Shown here piece by piece: positions 7,727 through 16,345 of a stretch of 35,865 nucleotides of DNA (its first letter is position 1; each line of letters starts with the position of its first letter). The DNA comes from Lachnospiraceae bacterium. Its GTDB lineage: Bacteria; Bacillota; Clostridia; Lachnospirales; Lachnospiraceae. The stretch lies in NCBI GenBank assembly GCA_029005135.1, contig JAQXFO010000057.1, positions 1-35,865 on the forward strand, written 5' to 3'. The notes under the pieces were generated by a model. That model was not told the DNA's origin, did no database searches, and saw nothing but the letters and a program-made list of their open reading frames with translations. Made by a program: the position numbers and the translations under genes.

Positions 7727-7748
7727 AGGTTATCATAACGCTTGTCAA
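7719..7748 (-). promoter_or_regulatory. Promoter for the mutarotase-like gene, overlapping the divergent promoter
   Basis: On the - strand, a perfect TTGACA (7743-7748) and TATAAC (7719-7724) are separated by 18 nt. The 11-bp palindrome GTTATCATAAC (7729-7739) lies in the spacer. The -10 overlaps the -10 of the opposite promoter, so the two polymerases should exclude each other. Confidence 0.65.
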
Positions 7749-7794
7749 GCTGTCCTCCTGCGAGTTCACGGAGGAAGGAAGGAAAGACTTTTTT

Positions 7795-8982
7795 ATGAAT
7801 TCTCTGGAACTGAAATACGGCTGCAATCCGGATCAGAAACCCTCCCGGATCTACATGGCCGATGGCTCAGATCTGCCGGTGACGGTGCTCAACGGCAGAC
7901 CCGGATATATCAATTTTCTGGATGCCCTCAATGCCTGGCAGCTCGTCAGCGAACTGAAGGCTGCGGTGGGCCTGCCGGCGGCGGCCTCCTTCAAGCATGT
8001 CAGCCCTGCCGGAGCGGCGGTGGGGATTCCCCTGAACGAGGCCCTTCGGAAGGCCTGCTTTGTGGATGACATCACCGGTCTTGACGACAGCCCCCTGGCC
8101 TGCGCTTATGCCCGGGCCCGCGGCGCCGACCGCATGTCCTCCTTCGGCGATTTCATCGCTCTGTCGGATGTCTGCGATGAGACGACGGCCCGCCTGATCA
8201 GCCGCGAGGTCTCGGATGGGGTCATCGCCCCGGGGTATGACGCGGCGGCGCTGGAGATTCTGATGAAGAAGAAAAAGGGTGCTTATCCGATTCTTCAGAT
8301 GGATGAGGCCTATGTGCCGGATCCGGTGGAACGCCGCCAGGTCTTCGGCATCACCTTCGAGCAGGGCCGTCACGAAGCACCGGTCACCCGGGACAGGCTT
8401 TCGAATATCGTGACAGAGAAGAAAGACCTGCCTGATGAGGCCGTCAGGGATATGCTGATCGCCCTCATCACGCTGAAATACACCCAGTCCAATTCCGTCT
8501 GCTTTGCCGTTGACGGGCAGAGCATCGGCGTCGGCGCCGGTCAGCAGTCCCGCATTCACTGTACGCGGCTGGCGGCCTCCAAAGCGGATCTGTGGTGGCT
8601 TCGTCAGAGCGACAAGGTCCTTTCTCTGGATTTTGCCGACGGCGTCAAGCGCCCGGACAAGAACAATGCCATCGATATGTATCTGGGAGAGGACGCCGAT
8701 GACCTGCTGGCAGACGGCGTCTGGCAGCAGTATTTCAGAACACGTCCCGAGCCCTTCACGGCGGAAGAAAAGAAAGCCTATCTGGCCTGTCATGCCCACG
8801 GGGTGACGCTGGCTTCTGACGCCTTCTTTCCCTTCTCGGACAACACCGAGCGCGGCGCCCGCAGCGGGGCGGCCTATGTGGTCCAGCCGGGCGGCTCTAT
8901 CCGCGATGATGCGGTGATCGATTCCTGCAACCGCCACGGCATGGTCATGTGTTTCACCGGCCTTCGCCTGTTCCATCATTGA
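7795..8982 (+). CDS. AICAR transformylase (PurH C-terminal-domain type), stand-alone
   Basis: 395 aa corresponding to the AICARFT domain of bifunctional PurH, which transfers a formyl group from 10-formyl-THF to AICAR to give FAICAR in purine synthesis. The catalytic Lys-His pair is in SFKHVSPAGAA (Lys67-His68). Other family motifs are SFGDFIALS, QSNSVCFA, DAFFPFSDN, GGSIRDDAVID and the C-terminal CFTGLRLFHH. The N-terminal IMP cyclohydrolase domain is absent; the protein starts directly with MNSLELKYGCNPDQ, a typical beginning of this short clostridial form. A purine-rich GGAGGAAGGAAGG region precedes the ATG. It opens a + strand run; the next gene starts 2 nt after its stop. A separate cyclohydrolase must exist elsewhere if the pathway is complete. 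Confidence 0.92.
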   Translation: MNSLELKYGCNPDQKPSRIYMADGSDLPVTVLNGRPGYINFLDALNAWQLVSELKAAVGLPAAASFKHVSPAGAAVGIPLNEALRKACFVDDITGLDDSPLACAYARARGADRMSSFGDFIALSDVCDETTARLISREVSDGVIAPGYDAAALEILMKKKKGAYPILQMDEAYVPDPVERRQVFGITFEQGRHEAPVTRDRLSNIVTEKKDLPDEAVRDMLIALITLKYTQSNSVCFAVDGQSIGVGAGQQSRIHCTRLAASKADLWWLRQSDKVLSLDFADGVKRPDKNNAIDMYLGEDADDLLADGVWQQYFRTRPEPFTAEEKKAYLACHAHGVTLASDAFFPFSDNTERGARSGAAYVVQPGGSIRDDAVIDSCNRHGMVMCFTGLRLFHH

Positions 8983-8984
8983 CG

Positions 8985-9947
8985 ATGACCTGCCGGGAGA
9001 TCCTTTACCGCGTGGCCCCGGGCGAAGGCGGCCGGACGGTGCGCGACATTATGAAACATGAACTGGGGCTGGTGAACCATGATATCAGCCGGGCAAAATA
9101 CCGAAAGGACGGCATTCGTCTGAACGGAGAGCGGGTCTATGTGACGGCGGTGACGGCGGATGGCGACGTGCTGATGATCCGCCTGGAGGATGATACCGTC
9201 TCATCCACCGTGCCGACACCGGGACCTCTGGCGATCCTCTATGAGGATGAGGACCTGCTGGCGGTGAACAAACCCGCCGGGCTTGTGGTGCATCCTTCCC
9301 ATGGCCATTATCGTGATACCCTGGGCAACTATGCGGCGGCCTATTATGCTCACAAGGGCGAGAGGCACGATATACGCACCATAGGGCGGTTGGACAAGGA
9401 TACCTCGGGGATCCTTATCTACGGCAAGACGCGAACCGCTGTCCACCACCTGAACAGGCAGACAGCTCTGGGACGGCACAGCAAGACGTATCTGGCCCTG
9501 GCGGAGGGACATTTTCAGGAAAAATGCGGCCGGTTTGATGGTCCCATCGGCCGGGTGCCGGGGGCCAGGCTTCTGCGGGAGGTCAGGGCCGACGGCGACG
9601 AAGCCCATACCTTCTACGAGGTGCTGGCAGAGGCCGACAGCTTTTCCCTCGTCCGGGTCCGCATCACCACGGGACGCACCCATCAGATCCGCGTCCATAT
9701 GGCTGCCGCCGGGCATCCCCTTCTTGGGGATCCTCTCTACGGCGGCGATCAGACTGTTTTGAACCGGGCGGCGCTGCATTGTCATGAGGCGGTCTTTGAT
9801 ACGGTCTTTTCAGGCCGGAAGACAGCGCTTCGTGCCGCTCTGCCGCCGGATATGGCCGCCTGCCTGCCGCCTTCTCTGGCAGCGTCGCTGGGCGAGCCGA
9901 CAAGGGAGTACGTTTATGAACCGGAAGATCTGTCAGCATCTGAGTGA
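8985..9947 (+). CDS. RluA-family pseudouridine synthase
   Basis: 320 aa. Residues ~10-70 look like an S4-type RNA-binding domain and the rest is the RluA catalytic fold. Key motifs are AVNKPAGLVVHPS, the catalytic GRLDKDTSGI (Asp137), a TYLAL segment and GRTHQIRVHMAAAGHPLLGDPLYGG. It isomerises uridine in rRNA or tRNA; the exact site (RluD/RluC type) is not predictable. The ATG is 2 nt after the preceding stop, so the genes are coupled; an upstream in-frame GTG would overlap the neighbour and is less likely. The 3' end overlaps the next gene by 32 nt in another frame. Confidence 0.93.
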   Translation: MTCREILYRVAPGEGGRTVRDIMKHELGLVNHDISRAKYRKDGIRLNGERVYVTAVTADGDVLMIRLEDDTVSSTVPTPGPLAILYEDEDLLAVNKPAGLVVHPSHGHYRDTLGNYAAAYYAHKGERHDIRTIGRLDKDTSGILIYGKTRTAVHHLNRQTALGRHSKTYLALAEGHFQEKCGRFDGPIGRVPGARLLREVRADGDEAHTFYEVLAEADSFSLVRVRITTGRTHQIRVHMAAAGHPLLGDPLYGGDQTVLNRAALHCHEAVFDTVFSGRKTALRAALPPDMAACLPPSLAASLGEPTREYVYEPEDLSASE

Positions 9948-11229
9948 AGCTGTCCGTATTCCGACAGTTTCCTTTTTTGATCCCGACCGGGAGGATGAGG
10001 CAGCCTTTGAGCGCTTTGACGCCTTCCTGCGCCGGGCGTATCCGGCTGTTTTTGAAAAGGGCACCTGCGAGAGAGTCGGCCGCCGGGGGTATCTCATCAC
10101 CCTCACCGGCGGTGACGGTCCGACCGCGGTGCTGATGGCCCACTACGATGTGGTACCGGCCGATCCCGCCAAGTGGACGGAGGATCCCTTCTCCGGCAGG
10201 ATCACCGATACCGGCGTGTGGGGCCGGGGCACTCTCGATACCAAGGGGACACTGATCGCCATTCTGGAGGCGGCGGAAGAACGCCTTGAAAGCGGCCGAA
10301 GGCCGAAGGGCACGCTGTATCTGGCCTTTTCCGGCGAGGAGGAGGTGGAGGGTGAATCAGCCCATGATATCGCCCGTCTCCTGAAGGCACGCGGTATCCG
10401 GCCGGCCTTTGTTCTGGATGAGGGCGGCGCCGTCATCCCGGAGGGCCTGCCGGGGGTTCCCGGCGAAGCGGCCATGATCGGCATTGCCGAGAAGGGTGTC
10501 ATCAATGTCCGCCTGACCCTGACGGGACAGGGCGGTCATGCCTCGACACCGCCGCAGCATACCCTGGCGGGCCGCATGGCCAAAGCAGCCTGTGCCATTG
10601 AAAAACATCGCTTCAGACCGCGTCTGACACCGCCCGTCATTGCCATGTTTGAGGATATCGGGCGGCGCCGCGGCGGCCTGACAGGTTTTCTTTTCCGCCA
10701 TGTGCGCCTGTATGCGCGTCCGGTGGCTTTGCTGGCGGTCCGTCTGGGCGGGACCTTCCGGGCTATGGTCAGTACGACGGCGGCCGTGACGATGATGAGC
10801 GGCTCGCCTTCCTACAATGTGCTGCCGGATACGGCGGCTTTGGGGCTGAACCTGAGACTGCTGCCCGGGGATGACCTGGAGGCGGTTATCGGTGAACTCC
10901 GGAAGGCCGTCGATGACCCGGCGATCCGTTTTGATGTGATCTCGGGCAGTCTTCCGTCACCGGTCTCGGTGATCGGTGATGAGGCCTGGCAGCTGCTGAC
11001 ACAGGTGACGTCGGAGGTGTGGCCGGGGGCCATGACCGCTCCCTATACGCTGAACGGCGGCACCGATTCACGTTTCTATCATGAGATCTCGGATCATGTC
11101 TACAAATTCACGCCGATCCGGGAAACAAAAGCCGATCGGGAAACGATCCACGGGATCGACGAACACATTCGTCTGGAGGATCTTGACAGGCTGGTTGATT
11201 TTTACCGACGCCTGATCAGCCGCCTCTGA
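9916..11229 (+). CDS. M20 family metallopeptidase (carboxypeptidase/aminoacylase-like)
   Basis: 437 aa, no signal peptide. The expected di-zinc ligands are visible: His76 (MAHYDVVP), Asp108 (GRGTLDTKG), Glu141-142 (SGEEEVEG; catalytic Glu plus ligand), an Asp in VLDEGG and His412 (IHGIDEH). The GQGGHASTPP segment in the middle is the dimerisation-domain His loop of the family. The layout is closest to the M20 Gly-Xaa carboxypeptidase/succinyl-diaminopimelate desuccinylase group. The ATG has AGGGAG 7 nt upstream and lies inside the end of the pseudouridine synthase gene. The substrate (dipeptides or N-acyl amino acids) is unknown. Confidence 0.9.
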   Translation: MNRKICQHLSEAVRIPTVSFFDPDREDEAAFERFDAFLRRAYPAVFEKGTCERVGRRGYLITLTGGDGPTAVLMAHYDVVPADPAKWTEDPFSGRITDTGVWGRGTLDTKGTLIAILEAAEERLESGRRPKGTLYLAFSGEEEVEGESAHDIARLLKARGIRPAFVLDEGGAVIPEGLPGVPGEAAMIGIAEKGVINVRLTLTGQGGHASTPPQHTLAGRMAKAACAIEKHRFRPRLTPPVIAMFEDIGRRRGGLTGFLFRHVRLYARPVALLAVRLGGTFRAMVSTTAAVTMMSGSPSYNVLPDTAALGLNLRLLPGDDLEAVIGELRKAVDDPAIRFDVISGSLPSPVSVIGDEAWQLLTQVTSEVWPGAMTAPYTLNGGTDSRFYHEISDHVYKFTPIRETKADRETIHGIDEHIRLEDLDRLVDFYRRLISRL

Positions 11230-11274
11230 CTCAGGAGGCACGGCATTGTTAAAGGACTGTTTAAGGAGATAGCT

Positions 11275-13350
11275 ATGAAAAAACGCATGCTGGCAGCTCT
11301 GCTGGCCCTATTCATGGTTCTTGGCCTGTTCAACGCCGGCGTTCTTGCCGAACCGCTGATGAACGCCGCGGAGGATGCCGCCCTGGAGGCCGGCATCTAC
11401 ACGATCCGCTCTGTCAAGGCACCGTCGATTGTCTGGTCGGTGCCCGACGGCGTCACGGCGGATACCGAGCTTGTTCTGGAGGAAGAGGACGGCAGCCGGG
11501 AACAGAAATTTGTCGTCACCCCGCTGGGGGGAGGCCTCTATGCGATCACGAATTATGCTACGGGAATGTCGCTGGATATTCCGGGGCAGAGTACGGCTAA
11601 GCGGACGCTGATCCATCAGCACCGCTGCAACCAGACTGTCGCTCAGCAGTTCCGCATCCTCAGGGCGGAGGACGGCAGCCTGCAGATCCTGCCCGCTTAT
11701 ACGGATCTGGTGTTTGATGTTAAGGACGGCCTTGCGGAAGCCGGCGGCCGTCTTCAGATCTATAAGGCCAACGGCACCGAGGCACAGTACTTTATCTTCG
11801 AAAAGGCAGAGCCGGAAGCCATGGCGGCCGGCTATTATCTGCTGCGGAGTGCGTCTTCACCGGCTTATGTGCTGACGATCGGCGGCACTGTGACCGCTTC
11901 CCGGGCCGATGTGCGTCTGGAGACCTACCGCTCCTCGGCGGCGCAGAAATTCGTGGTGTCGGAATCCCGCGAGGGTTTTCTGATCTCACCGGCCGCTTCC
12001 TGGCTGGCCCTTGATGTCCGCGGCGGCACCATGGCTTCCGGCACGGCGGTGCAGCAGTATGTCTATAATGATACCATCGCTCAGAAATGGCAGTTTATCG
12101 CCAATGACGACGGAACCTTCAGCATCATCTCTTCCAAGGATACGTCTTACTATCTGACGATGGGACAGGCCGGCGCTTCTTCGGCGGTGACCATCGAGAA
12201 GAAGCTTGACGGCAGCGGCGCGGCACGACAGAAGTTCCGTCCGGAGCTGTTTGACGGCGGCCGCACGATGCCGGACGGCGCCTTTTCCCTGGCGTCCTAT
12301 GATAACACCGGCCTCGTTCTGGATGTGGCCGGCGGCTCCTATGACAACCGGGCCAACATTCAGCTCTACAAGTCGAACGACACCAATGCCCAGAAATTCT
12401 ACTGTGTCTACCAGGGCGACGGTCTCTACAGTCTGAAAAATGCCAAATCCGGGAAGGTTCTCGACGTGAGCGGCGGCAGTACGGCTGACAGGACCAACGT
12501 GCAGCAGTATAAGCCGAACGGCACCCCGGCACAGAAATGGCGCTTTGTCAGTGCCGGCGGCGGTGCCTATTATCTGACATCGGCTCTGAATGACGCATCC
12601 CGGCTGGATATTGCCCATGGTCAGGCGGTCAGCAAGGCCAATATTCAGCTCTATCATGCCAACAGTGATTCCAATGCTCAGCTTTTTGTGCCGATACCCG
12701 TGAAAGTGGTGCCGGAGAAGGTCCGCCACAAGGTGGCCATTGATGCCGGCCATCAGGGTATCCTCAACACAGGAACCGAGCCCATCGGCCCGGGCTCAAC
12801 GACGATGAAGCGGAAGGTGACGACCGGTACCCACGGCAATTGGTCGGGCCTTGATGAATCGGTTCTCAATCTTCAGGTGGCACTGAAGCTGAAGGCAGAG
12901 CTCATCGCCCGGGGCTATGACGTCTATATGATCCGTGAGTCCCAGAACGTGAACATCAGCAATGCCGAGAGGGCTCAGCTGGCCACACAGGCCGGTGCCG
13001 AGATCCTGGTGCGGATTCATGCCAATTCTTCAACCAACGCCTCGGTCAGAGGGGCGATGGCTTACCAGCCCTCTTCCGCCAATCCCTTCCTGAGCGCATC
13101 GGTTATAGCCGGGAGCCAGAGGCTCACATCGCTGCTGCTGCAGGGCGAATGCGCCGTGACAGGTCTGCCGAATCGCGGTATACTGACAGGCGATGATATG
13201 ACAGGCATCAATTGGTCGACGATGCCGGTCTCGATTATTGAGATGGGCTTCATGAGCAACCGGGAGGATGACCTCTATATGGCCTCCGAGGCCGGACAGA
13301 ATGCCATTGTGAAGGGACTGGCCAACGGCATTGATGCTTATTTCGGTTAA
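11275..13350 (+). CDS. Exported N-acetylmuramoyl-L-alanine amidase with ricin-type lectin repeats
   Basis: 691 aa. A signal peptide (residues 1-25, cleavage near GVLAEP) is followed by about 450 residues of ricin-B/beta-trefoil repeats, recognisable from repeated Q-x-F/W endings (AQQFRI, AQYFIF, AQKFVV, AQKWQF, AQKFYC, AQKWRF) and DV/DI-x-GG turns. These make about three trefoil domains. The C-terminus is an Amidase_3 domain: His493 in AIDAGHQG, Glu in LDESVLNL, His in RIHANSS and Glu in IIEMGFMSN, the zinc and catalytic set. It should cleave the MurNAc-L-Ala bond, with the trefoils binding glycan. AAGGAG precedes the ATG. A GCCTC/GAGGC hairpin overlaps the upstream stop codon. Confidence 0.92.
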   Translation: MKKRMLAALLALFMVLGLFNAGVLAEPLMNAAEDAALEAGIYTIRSVKAPSIVWSVPDGVTADTELVLEEEDGSREQKFVVTPLGGGLYAITNYATGMSLDIPGQSTAKRTLIHQHRCNQTVAQQFRILRAEDGSLQILPAYTDLVFDVKDGLAEAGGRLQIYKANGTEAQYFIFEKAEPEAMAAGYYLLRSASSPAYVLTIGGTVTASRADVRLETYRSSAAQKFVVSESREGFLISPAASWLALDVRGGTMASGTAVQQYVYNDTIAQKWQFIANDDGTFSIISSKDTSYYLTMGQAGASSAVTIEKKLDGSGAARQKFRPELFDGGRTMPDGAFSLASYDNTGLVLDVAGGSYDNRANIQLYKSNDTNAQKFYCVYQGDGLYSLKNAKSGKVLDVSGGSTADRTNVQQYKPNGTPAQKWRFVSAGGGAYYLTSALNDASRLDIAHGQAVSKANIQLYHANSDSNAQLFVPIPVKVVPEKVRHKVAIDAGHQGILNTGTEPIGPGSTTMKRKVTTGTHGNWSGLDESVLNLQVALKLKAELIARGYDVYMIRESQNVNISNAERAQLATQAGAEILVRIHANSSTNASVRGAMAYQPSSANPFLSASVIAGSQRLTSLLLQGECAVTGLPNRGILTGDDMTGINWSTMPVSIIEMGFMSNREDDLYMASEAGQNAIVKGLANGIDAYFG

Positions 13351-13395
13351 CGAGGATAAGACAGCGGCCTTGTGCCGCCGGGACAGGAGACAGTT

Positions 13396-14193
13396 ATGTT
13401 GGATATAACCATACGGGAAGCTATTGAGAGGACGGTACGGGATGCCAGCCGCATCATTACGGAAGCGGCCAGGACCCGGGAGGTCTTTATGGCAAAGGAG
13501 GGCCATGCCAATTACGTGACGGTCTATGACCGGCGCGTTCAGGAATATCTGTTTGATAAGCTGCATCGGATCATGCCGGAAGCCGCTTTCTTCGGTGAAG
13601 AGGAAGGGCACGATGTGTTCCGCGAGGAATACCGCCGGGGATGGCTGTTCGTCATCGATCCCATTGACGGCACCAGCAATTTTATCAACGGGTATTTTCC
13701 GTCTGTGATATCCTGCGGCCTGTTTCTTGACGGGAAACCATATCTCGGGATCGTCTACAACCCCTTCAATGATGAACTGTTCCGGGCGGAGAGAGGACAG
13801 GGCGCCTTCCTGAACGACCGTCCGATACGTGTTTCGGACAAGCATCTCCGGGACGGTCTGGTGGGCTTCGGGACATCGCCTTATTATGAAGAACTCCATG
13901 AGAAGACCTGGAAGCTCTGCGCCGGTTATCTGGAACGTTGTGTGGACTTGCGCCGTTCCGGTTCCGCAGCCTGGGATCTCTGCCAGGTGGCCGCGGGCAA
14001 ACTGACGCTGTTTTTTGAAATGAAGCTGGGCCTCTATGATTTTGCCGCCGGTGCGGTCATCGTCGAAGAAGCCGGCGGTACCTTTGTCAACATGGATGGA
14101 GAGCCGGTCAGTTTTGACGGCCAATCGTCGGTGCTGGCCTATGGCAGCGGCGTGCTGCCGGAAGAAATACTTGATAACAGGAGTGTATTATGA
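13396..14193 (+). CDS. Inositol monophosphatase family protein
   Basis: 265 aa with the metal-binding signatures of the FIG superfamily: GEEEG (metal-ligand Glu), DPIDGTSNFINGYFPSVIS (Asp88, Asp91 and the following G-T-S-N) and the C-terminal AAWDLCQVAAGK plus FAAGAVIVEEAGGTF region. Members dephosphorylate inositol phosphates, fructose-1,6-bisphosphate or PAP; which one is not clear. AGGAG lies 7-8 nt before this ATG. The stop overlaps the ATG of the DegV gene (ATGA), so the two are coupled. Confidence 0.9.
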   Translation: MLDITIREAIERTVRDASRIITEAARTREVFMAKEGHANYVTVYDRRVQEYLFDKLHRIMPEAAFFGEEEGHDVFREEYRRGWLFVIDPIDGTSNFINGYFPSVISCGLFLDGKPYLGIVYNPFNDELFRAERGQGAFLNDRPIRVSDKHLRDGLVGFGTSPYYEELHEKTWKLCAGYLERCVDLRRSGSAAWDLCQVAAGKLTLFFEMKLGLYDFAAGAVIVEEAGGTFVNMDGEPVSFDGQSSVLAYGSGVLPEEILDNRSVL

Positions 14194-15077
14194 ATCCCTA
14201 TGTACTTAGCTGCTGTTCGACAGCCGATCTGACAAAAGACAAGTTGGAAGAGAGACAGATCCGTTACGTCTGCTTCCATTTCATCCTCGACGGCGAGGAA
14301 TTTGAAGACAATATGGGAGAGTCATTGCCGACGGAGGAACTGTACCGCCGCATGGTGGCCGGCGCTGATGCCAAGACCTCCCAGGTAACGGTGGAGGCGT
14401 ATCGGTCGCATTTCGAAAGACTGCTGGCGGCGGGTAACGATGTGCTGCACATCGCCTTCTCCAGCGGCCTTTCCGGCTCTTACAATTCCGCCAGACTGGC
14501 GGCAGAGGAGCTGCGATCCCGTTATCCCGAACGCAAGCTGTATGTGGTCGATTCTCTGGCCGCCTCCAGCGGCTACGGTCTGATCATGGAAACCCTGGCT
14601 GATATGCGCGATGCGGGCAGGTCCATCGACGAGCTGCGTGACTGGATCGAAGAGAATCGTCTGAGACTGCATCACTGGTTCTTCTCAACGGATCTTTCCT
14701 TCTATATTAAAGGCGGCCGAATCTCGAAGACCGCCGGCATGGTGGGCACCCTGCTCAATATCTGCCCGCTTCTCAATATGGACAATCTGGGCAGACTTCA
14801 GCCCAGGGAAAAGATCCGTACCAAGAAAAAGGTCATCCGCCGCATCGTCGAGAAGATGACCGAACACGCCGAAAACGGCACGGACTACAGCGGCAAATGC
14901 TTCCTCAGCCATTCGGTCTGCCCGGAGGATGCCAAAGCCGTGGCCGCCCTTGTTGAGGCTCAGTTCCCCAACCTCGACGGTCCCGTCAGGGTCTTCCCCA
15001 TCGGCGCCACCATCGGCAGCCACACCGGTCCCGGCACCGTGGCCCTGTTCTTCTGGGGCGATGTCAGAAAGGATTAA
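14190..15077 (+). CDS. DegV family fatty-acid-binding protein
   Basis: 295 aa with the DegV/EDD fold signatures: N-terminal STADL (usually STSDL), TSQVT at about residue 65, AFSSGLSGSYNSA around 90-102, VVDSLAASSGYG and FYIKGGRISKTAG. The C-terminal IGSHTGPGTVALFFWG is the other ligand-contacting motif. DegV/FakB-type proteins bind a fatty acid and may present it to a fatty acid kinase (FakA); no FakA is in this window. It is coupled to the inositol-phosphatase gene by a 4-nt overlap and ends the long + strand run at a terminator. Confidence 0.92.
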   Translation: MNPYVLSCCSTADLTKDKLEERQIRYVCFHFILDGEEFEDNMGESLPTEELYRRMVAGADAKTSQVTVEAYRSHFERLLAAGNDVLHIAFSSGLSGSYNSARLAAEELRSRYPERKLYVVDSLAASSGYGLIMETLADMRDAGRSIDELRDWIEENRLRLHHWFFSTDLSFYIKGGRISKTAGMVGTLLNICPLLNMDNLGRLQPREKIRTKKKVIRRIVEKMTEHAENGTDYSGKCFLSHSVCPEDAKAVAALVEAQFPNLDGPVRVFPIGATIGSHTGPGTVALFFWGDVRKD

Positions 15078-15120
15078 GCCGGTACGCGGCGTCAGGTTCG
15101 TTATATAAGCATGAAAGCAC

Positions 15121-15157
15121 AAAAAAAGATCGCTGCCCGTCAAGGGACAGCGATCTC
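15121..15157 (-). terminator. Intrinsic terminator of asnA, shared with the convergent DegV gene
   Basis: AGATCGCTG and ACAGCGATCT, with inner CCC/GGG pairs, form a long stem around a GTCAA loop. On the - strand it is followed by seven or more U residues, so it terminates asnA. On the + strand the tail is only weakly T-rich, but the hairpin lies 44 nt after the DegV stop and may serve both. Confidence 0.85.
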
Positions 15158-15172
15158 TGCTTCTCACAGGTT

Positions 15173-16180
15173 TTACAGAAGACGAATGTTCTGTTCGGCA
15201 CACTCACGGCGCATCTCCTCGGGCCAGATCGAGGCCTGAACCTCGCCCACATGGACGCGGCCCAGAAGCAGCATGCAGATACGGGACTGGCCGATGCCGC
15301 CGCCGATCGAATAGGGCAGTTCCCCGTTCAAAAGGGCCTTGTGGAAGGGCAGGATAGCCCGATCTGTACAGTTGGCATGCTTCAGCTGAGCCTTCAGCGC
15401 CTCCTCGTCGACGCGGATACCCATGGAAGAGACCTCGAGGGCGCAGTTAAGCGGCTCGAACCAGAAGATGATATCGCCGTTCAGGTTCCAGTCATCATAG
15501 TCCGGGGCACGGCCGTCATGGGGCTCACCGTCGGCCAGGGGCCAGCCGATCTTCTGAAGGAAGATGGCGCCGTATTCTTTAGCGGCAGCATTTTCACGCT
15601 CCTTGCGTGTCATATCCGGATAGCGTTTTTCCAGCTCCTCCGTTGTCAGGAAGGTGATCTCCTCCGGCAATTTATAGACGGCTTCCGGATAGCGGTACCA
15701 GACCTCGTGCTCCATATGCTTGATGACCTGGAAAATGTCGCGGACGACAGCTTTGAGCTTCTCTTCGGTGCGGTCTTCGCGGCTGATGGCCATCTCCCAG
15801 TCCCACTGATCGACGTAGACGGAGTGGAGATTATCCAGGTCCTCGTCGCGGCGGATAGCATTCATGTTGGTGTAAAGGCCTTCGTTCGGACGGAAGCCGT
15901 ACATCTTCAGCGCAAGGCGCTTCCATTTGGCCAGGGACTGGACGACCTCGACGGTCTTGCCCGGGATGGCCTTGATATCGAATTCGACAGGCCGCTCGAC
16001 ACCGTTCAGATTGTCGTTGAGACCGGTGGTCTTCTCGACAAAGAGCGGGGCGGAGATCCGTTCGAGATTCATTTTTTTACTGAATTCCTTGTCAAACAGG
16101 TCGTGGATAAATTTGATGGCAGCCTGGGTGGTGCGTACGTCCATATGAGGATCGTAGTTCTCCGGCACTTTGAATGTCAT
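15173..16180 (-). CDS. asnA: Aspartate-ammonia ligase (asparagine synthetase A)
   Basis: 335 aa, close to the usual ~330 of AsnA. It makes asparagine from aspartate, ammonia and ATP and has a class-II aminoacyl-tRNA-synthetase-like fold. Recognised segments are [53 protein letters not shown] and the C-terminal [28 protein letters not shown]. The start at 16180 ([13 protein letters not shown]) is preferred over one 57 nt upstream, which would fall in the promoter; GAGGG precedes it. It is a monocistronic gene facing the DegV operon and divergent from the ABC exporter operon. I found no T-box leader. Confidence 0.95.
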   Translation of the reverse strand: MTFKVPENYDPHMDVRTTQAAIKFIHDLFDKEFSKKMNLERISAPLFVEKTTGLNDNLNGVERPVEFDIKAIPGKTVEVVQSLAKWKRLALKMYGFRPNEGLYTNMNAIRRDEDLDNLHSVYVDQWDWEMAISREDRTEEKLKAVVRDIFQVIKHMEHEVWYRYPEAVYKLPEEITFLTTEELEKRYPDMTRKERENAAAKEYGAIFLQKIGWPLADGEPHDGRAPDYDDWNLNGDIIFWFEPLNCALEVSSMGIRVDEEALKAQLKHANCTDRAILPFHKALLNGELPYSIGGGIGQSRICMLLLGRVHVGEVQASIWPEEMRRECAEQNIRLL

Positions 16181-16237
16181 AGATAAGCCCTCATTTCCGA
16201 AAATATAGTCATCCATAATTGAAAAACAGATATTCAA

Positions 16238-16267
16238 ATCTTACGACGGCGACAGGGCGAAAGCAAC
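16238..16267 (-). promoter_or_regulatory. Candidate asnA promoter
   Basis: On the - strand, TTGCTT (16262-16267) and TAAGAT (16238-16243) with 18-nt spacing, giving a leader of about 50 nt. Both boxes are only partial matches. Confidence 0.4.
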
Positions 16268-16311
16268 TCTTTTTTGTCGGTTTTTTAGAAAAAGTTCACA
16301 GCCGGTTCTCT

Positions 16312-16338
16312 TGTAATCCGGCGGAGATGTTCTATAAT
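16312..16338 (+). promoter_or_regulatory. Promoter of the ABC exporter operon
   Basis: Consensus TATAAT at 16333-16338; the best -35 is TTGTAA (16312-16317) at 15 nt. The start codon ATG follows only 7 nt after the -10 box, so the transcript probably begins at or next to the ATG. Confidence 0.6.
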
Positions 16339-16345
16339 ACGTCAC

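Noticed and set aside
11247-11263. Third WalR-like box, TGTTAA-N5-TGTTTA, before the amidase gene
   Set aside because: It overlaps the Shine-Dalgarno 12 nt before the ATG and has no promoter downstream, so it is probably chance.
16181-16345. T-box leader for asnA
   Set aside because: The region is too short and has neither the T-box core (TGGNACC-like) nor a terminator before the gene.
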